This document shows positions 58,632 through 64,000 of a DNA stretch of 64,000 bases, in pieces; position 1 is the stretch's first letter, and the number at the start of each line of letters is the position of its first letter. Source of the stretch: Hymenoscyphus infarciens (lineage: Eukaryota; Ascomycota; Leotiomycetes; Helotiales; Helotiaceae). Below the pieces are notes generated by a model. That model saw nothing but the letters and a program-made list of their open reading frames with translations. It made no database searches and had not been told where the DNA came from. The position numbers and the translations under genes are program-made. The DNA lies in contig LLCB01000023.1 in NCBI GenBank assembly GCA_001414345.1, forward strand, positions 248,001 through 312,000, given 5' to 3'.

Positions 58632-61600
58632 TGTAAGGCTTCGATGTAGGTAGTGAAACTCCAAAATACCACCCGGCAAGAGTTTCCAGTAATCCGCAAT
58701 CCTCCAGAACCCTTCTGAGGAGCAGGTGAAGAAAATGAGTGAAGAGAGTCGGAGAAGTTGTAAAAGGAGAGAGGTTCAAGATGGTAATATTAGTCTACGC
58801 AACTCACGCCGCGACGAGACTTTGCATCTCGATTTGGTAGCGTTGTAGTGCAGGGGGTAATAAAGGACTGGGGGGGTGTGGGTATGTGTGGAGGCTTGAA
58901 CGTGCACACACACCGTCTTGCTTGCAAGGAGCCCTTGTAGAAAAGGGGGTATGCCTGTTTGGGAAGTAATAACGAGGACAAGAGCTGGGATGTGGGAGGG
59001 GCAGGAGACTCAGGAAAGTGAAGCTGGAGACTCGCTGACATTTTGACTGGCTCTCCTGGACACCTCGACAGGGTATTTTACCTCCGAAATGGAGCATGGC
59101 ATGTTACTGCACCGCATACTCGTCGTAGCGTGCAGTCTAGTGCAGTAGAAAAGGGTGAAGTGCCATCCAGTCAAATACTCGTACATCCGTACTTCGGAGT
59201 AGGTCAGTGCCTGAGAAACAAACTGATGCAAAACATGTCACTGCCCGACTGCTCACTGGTGCAGTGCAGTAAGACAGAACCCGTCGGTCCCTGGACCGTG
59301 ATTCAACAGAATCCCCTTATCAGAATATCGTCATTGTATACTTCGAGACATTCGGATAACAAGCGCTTTTCGTCGACGAATTCCGGAAAACTGGGGGTGT
59401 ACTCGTGATACTTTTGTAACCGTATAGTTTTCGAAACATATAGAAATAACTTGGTTATGGATTCGATCTGCGGCACATCAAACCAAGATCGTGCCGGTGC
59501 TGCCCGTCGTGGACCCATTCCATTCTCCACAGAGAGACCGCCACAGCCCACTTCTTAGACTTTGATAGGGAGATGGTAAGTACTGTATTAGAAGAATGAA
59601 GTTGCGAGAGAAAGAGCGGATCGAACAAAGCTTCCCCTCTAGCCTCTAGTCGAGTGCTTCGTATGGGAAGATTCATGCTTTTGTAAACCTCATCTCCCAA
59701 CTCCCAACTCCCAACTCCCGGGCCTACATCTAAATCTACAACGCTTGGCTGTGTCATATTCGGTAGTTTCCGTAGGGAAACAACAGCGTCGTACTTCGAA
59801 GTAGTAGCATCTCCATTGCCCTGACCGATTCCCGGCATCAATAAAATCCCACGCTGACCAGGCCTAACTCATTCAACATTTGGGCTGAACCTTGCATGCT
59901 GAGGTTCCCACGAATCGAATCACTGACAAGTGATGTTGAAATGACATCCGCTAGAGAAGCCCGATGAGGCTGGACGTGCGTAAAAGAAAGAAGGACGGCA
60001 AGAAACGGGGAAACAAGCGTGACAGAGTGACACGGCGCTAGTGTTGGTTTTACTGTAGCAGTCCAGAAACTGGCCTAGCATGCCTAGTCTACCTTGGTTC
60101 CGCTCCCTTGCTGGGGGCAATTGTGGCACCGAAGCTCGAGTCAAGAAGTGACCAGCGTCCCTTTCAATGCAGACAACTCCTTGCGGGAAAAGTCGACATT
60201 TCAACCCCACGCCCCGTCGTGAAGTTGTCACGTCCGTTGCTCCAAGTCAAAGCAAATATTGTGGGTTTGATAAGGTCGGTGGCAGCGGGAAAGAAGGGAA
60301 TCAATGGACACGCTCCACTCAACATTGGTAAAGTCTGACGATCATCCGAATTGTGGGATTTCCAAGCCGTGCTGGCCGTCCTCGGGTTGTGGCACAGCAA
60401 TATTTGACTGGACACTTTCGTCCCATGTTTTTCTGCGGCTTTGCACAAGTACAGTAAGATGCACAAAAGTTGACTTCATCCCTCCCGCAAAGGATAAATG
60501 ATAATTACGGCAACTGTTACACAGAGAGTCAAGGTAACAGACTGGTCCTATATAGTGGTTGCGTTGTGTTGTGTCAAGAGACAAGGCATTGAAGAATGTT
60601 GATCTCCGGTGCCCCTCTAAACTATTGCCGTAACCAGCGGTGCAGAATCGAGAGTTGACAGAAAGTAGATATCGACAAGGTAATTCGTACCAATTCAGCG
60701 GCGGAGTTTATCCTCAACGGCTCGTGGTGGGGATGGGAAAAGCAATCTTCATTTCCTTCAAGTCCACCCGACGGCGTGTTTCCTCGATGCCCCCGCCATC
60801 AACAGAGCTAACTAGAAAGTGAGGCGTATCACAACAGAAAACCATGATTCGCCACAAATTTAACGATGGGAAAGAAACGGGCAATGATTTTCAGCCCGCT
60901 CTGCCTCTGCGTGCTACAGAAAAAAATGAACCTCCTTAATTCATGATGAATAATCTCCAAGGGTCTTCATGTGAATCTGTGCGAAACTCCCCGTAGCGTA
61001 TTCTCATAAACAAATGGGGGGCCCTGCATTTCGCAAGCTGGCCCGGAAAAGGAATCTACTCAAGGCATTCCGTAAAATGAGGGGAAGTGTCTGGTATGTG
61101 AATGCGACGGTCAATATGATTTGTGTGTGTTGCCACTCGTCTCGGTTGATTGACCTTTCGTTTTCCCAAATTGAAGTTGTACAAAAACTGTTAGGAAAAA
61201 AAATGTGTAGCGACTAGTAGCTAACGTAGCACACCGTAAAAAGAGAGACTGGCAATGGTCAGGTAAGCAGCAAAATGTCCCCATTTCATTGTAACCGACA
61301 ACGAGCATCCAGCACTTCGGGAAGAAAAGGCGCTTTCAATTGGCGCTTTGAACGAATTTTGACGGGGAGGCCCTGTATCTCCGTAGAAGACCGTTGCCTG
61401 ACCCCCGGAAATAAATGCTACCGTAACCTGCCAGTTGGTCCATGATTGAGGAGTTCTTGATTGCCTGTTTTGCATGAATTAATTGCTCCATGTTATAGAT
61501 AGAAATCGTGAGGTGAATCTCGAACTTCCAATCACATCTGCTTTCCAGAGCAGAATGCCAAGGTATAGAATCCAGACATACAGTGCGATGTATACGCCTC

Positions 61601-64000
61601 CGCCACCTAGAAAACGAATTTTATGGTTTCGATCGCAGACACTTTCTTTTTTCTCCAGAACCATGCTTGTGGCTTGTGAAGAGGTTGGTAAAGCAGTTTC
61701 TCTCCCAATGAGGTGCGACTCGCAAGTTGATACAGAGCACATTTCCACGAGGACTCTCCCGGCAGCAACCCCTGAGGGCCATCTTGGAACTCCGTAAAAA
61801 CTCCACAATTGCCCGCCATCCACTTTCGGTCCAAAAGATCACTGATCGACTGCTCATTCGCGCATGCTCCCGCTGGATAAAGTCATGTCAGAAATGGATG
61901 GCAAGGGGAACGTCGATAATCCGACCGTGCGCATGAGAAGCAATTGCAAGGGCAACAAATTGACGACTTCCAACCTTCCAACACTTAACGAATTTAGAAT
62001 TGAAATTTGACGAGCCTTCTTTCTGAGCGCGAACATTCTTGCATCATGCACGTTGTAAATAATTGATTATTGAACCCTTCCAAGGCACACGCCGTCCCTG
62101 GCATCTCAGCATGCAGCCCAGTTCTGCCGAGTTGCAGGATGAATCCAGCCAGGCTCTGCCGTTGGAAGCATATCGAGCACCCGCCCACGGTACAATTTCC
62201 TCCAATAATGAGAGCCCCAACCAACGTCCAGAATATTTCACTAAGTGAAAAACGTTTTAGGTATCCCGAGCCAGATTTCTACGCAGGAATACGGAAGTCT
62301 TTTGATCGAAGGAAGGAAATGGTGGTGCAGCCCGATATCCCGTCTGCTAGAAAGGCAGAAATCCATATCAGCCTATTGTGGATGTATCTTCAAATTGAAC
62401 ATCCTTCATGGAGGAAAACATCGTGGGAATAAAGTGTCAGCATTGATATCACCAGGCTGCCGCTTTCTGTGCCCTTCCACACACCGGTTGGTGTTGGACC
62501 GAGCCGTCTTATTGTAAGCCTCTTGGTGATACAACCATCCCGAAATACCGGCCCGGCCTTTCAGAAAGGTGGTGTAGTGATGGTACCGAGCACGAGTTTA
62601 AGAGATCCAGCCTCTCCATGAGGCTGCCATGTGATGGCTGTTTTGGATGGTTGCAATATAAAAAGCCTGGTCTCGGCCAGGGACATGAAATGAGAAAGTC
62701 GAATCATGGTGGAAGCGCCATATGTGTGCTCCAGTGCCACAAACCACAAAGTGATAGAACCTAGACAGATAAGAAAATTTGTGTGCCACGGAGGATCAAA
62801 ATACTCGTGAGGCTTGATTCATCTGCCATGGCCTTCCTTGTGCCCTGTCTCTTCGCATCTCTGATTCGGTGCCCGCCCCAACGCCAAACTCCTTGCATTT
62901 CGAGTTGGCAATGGCTCCTCATTTTCTGCGCTGAAAAAGCAACCACCCACCACCCATGTCGGCACTGTGCCTCCAGCGACTCATGCACACGCAGCCTGGC
63001 ACACCCGACATGCATTCTATAGCGCCATGCACCTGTCACCCTAGCTTTCCCACCAAAAAGCCCCCATGTCTGACAGTGATTCGTGACTTCACGTTGCCCG
63101 TCAAACGCTGTGCCCCGCAATCTCCAAAAGAGAGGGGGCCCAGATCTCCGGGTCGATCATCCTCGATCCTCGATCCCGCGCTCGGATCCGGAGGTTTTGG
63201 TGTGATGGAGTAACAAGAATATTTTACGTCGAAAGCGTCCCGCCGGCTGTAACCTAAAATCAACGGGTGAAGGAGATCAGATCTTTTTTTAAAAAATGAA
63301 GCCACTGGGCTGATTGAGTCAAATGATTTGGCATAACGGGACGTTGAAAGTTACCTACATAATGTGACAGGACCATATCTCCAGACTCGGTTGCTTCCGA
63401 AAAAAAACCTGCTGAAGAACTCGGTAGAATGGAGATGGCTGCACAATGTCTTACATCAAAGATTCATTGATTATTCAGGCGCGAAAACGTGCATGATCTT
63501 AGTGCAAGGCGTCTCAGAATTAGGCTCGAAACAAAAGATGTGTTGCATGAGGCCAATGAAGAAAATTCAAGAACCACTTCGTGAATTAGATTCATGCCTG
63601 TGGGAAAGCAGCTTGCCGTGTCTACAATGTCCCAAGTCCCCGAACTTTCTCCATTTGCCTCGTCATAAAATGCTCCTATTGAACACCCGCACAAGGTAGC
63701 CATGTTGACAATTCCTCTACTCCACGCCGAGGATGATGACACCATAACAATCCACGGATGATGAATTGCGTATTTAGGCTTTAAACTCCATAAATTTCAT
63801 CCTTGCCCGTACTCCTTGGAGTATTCATCACTTGACAGATTATGTTGCTAACCGGTACAACACAGCCCGAACCCAATCTCCCGAGTTGATGTTTCCGAAA
63901 ACTCGCCTCGCCTACTTTGCCACCAGATTGGCGGGGAAAGCATCTCTATGGCACAACCTGCTCGTTTCCATATAAAATAGCCCGCATATAAATTCAATCA
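58632..64000. other. Five-kilobase region without a supported gene
   Basis: Upstream of the regulator gene to the right edge. Many short frames occur on both strands, but they overlap, lack domains and did not extend through plausible introns. Local features: TGGGTGGTGGG/TGGGAGGG-type strings near 58860-58990, a CTCCCAA triple repeat near 59696-59717, and a TATA-like TATAAAATAG at 63971-63980 close to the right edge. The last could be the promoter of a plus-strand gene outside the window. The region could be the long upstream control region of the regulator or host a non-coding transcript. Confidence 0.45.
63971..63980 (+). promoter_or_regulatory. TATA-box-like sequence at the right edge
   Basis: TATAAAATAG preceded by CCA and followed by GCCCGCATATAAATT. 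The same decamer occurs at 54558. It suggests, but does not prove, a plus-strand transcription start just beyond the window. Confidence 0.3.

Overview
The window is nuclear DNA from a filamentous ascomycete. Genes are split by short introns (mostly 46-63 bp) with GT...AG ends and CTAAC/CTAAT-like branch sites, and the gene set is fungal: Sld2, WSC sensor, Ymc1-type carrier, Cdc9, Tip20, Pep4, Zn2Cys6 regulator. The combination with long UTRs, AT-rich decayed islands and laccase/P450 relics suggests Leotiomycetes (Botrytis/Sclerotinia-like), but that placement is inferred from general style, not from a search. All exon models were built by hand from splice signals and reading-frame arithmetic.

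Layout. 1-1.4 kb: no gene, with a degenerate GTAAGC-rich repeat. 1.5-4.4 kb: replication factor Sld2 (minus) head to head with a Topors-like RING E3 (plus); their shared promoter holds two ACGCGT boxes. 4.4-8.5 kb: non-genic, with one possible decayed coding fragment. 8.5-10.3 kb: WSC cell-wall sensor with a long ATG-free pyrimidine-rich leader. 12-13.3 kb: Ymc1-type mitochondrial carrier. 14.07-15.67 kb: two inverted copies of a TA-flanked MITE-like element. 16.8 kb: small single-pass membrane protein. 18.5-26 kb: DNA ligase I (minus) head to head with the Dsl1-complex subunit Tip20/RINT1 (plus), then an unrecognised acidic protein. 27.1-28.9 kb: decayed cytochrome P450. 30-31.3 kb: vacuolar aspartic protease (Pep4/PepA). 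32-35 kb: mitochondrial PPR-like protein. 35.7-38.5 kb: 910-residue Pro/Gln-rich nuclear-type protein. 40.6-41.5 kb: small two-exon hypothetical gene. 41.9-43.7 kb: SRPK-like kinase. 45.9-47.2 kb: laccase relic with a large internal deletion. 49.1-50.3 kb: very AT-rich island. 50.7-51.9 kb: unrecognised gene. 56.6-58.6 kb: Zn2Cys6 transcription factor with an AT-hook. 58.7-64 kb: no supported gene.

The genes are mostly independent housekeeping functions: DNA replication (Sld2, Cdc9), secretory and vacuolar traffic (Tip20, Pep4), mitochondrial function (carrier, PPR-like) and signalling (WSC, kinase). No biosynthetic cluster or clearly new system was found. The best leads are the ATG-free WSC leader, the paired MCB boxes, the Asp-substituted RING, the dispersed GTAAGC repeat family, and the two enzyme relics.
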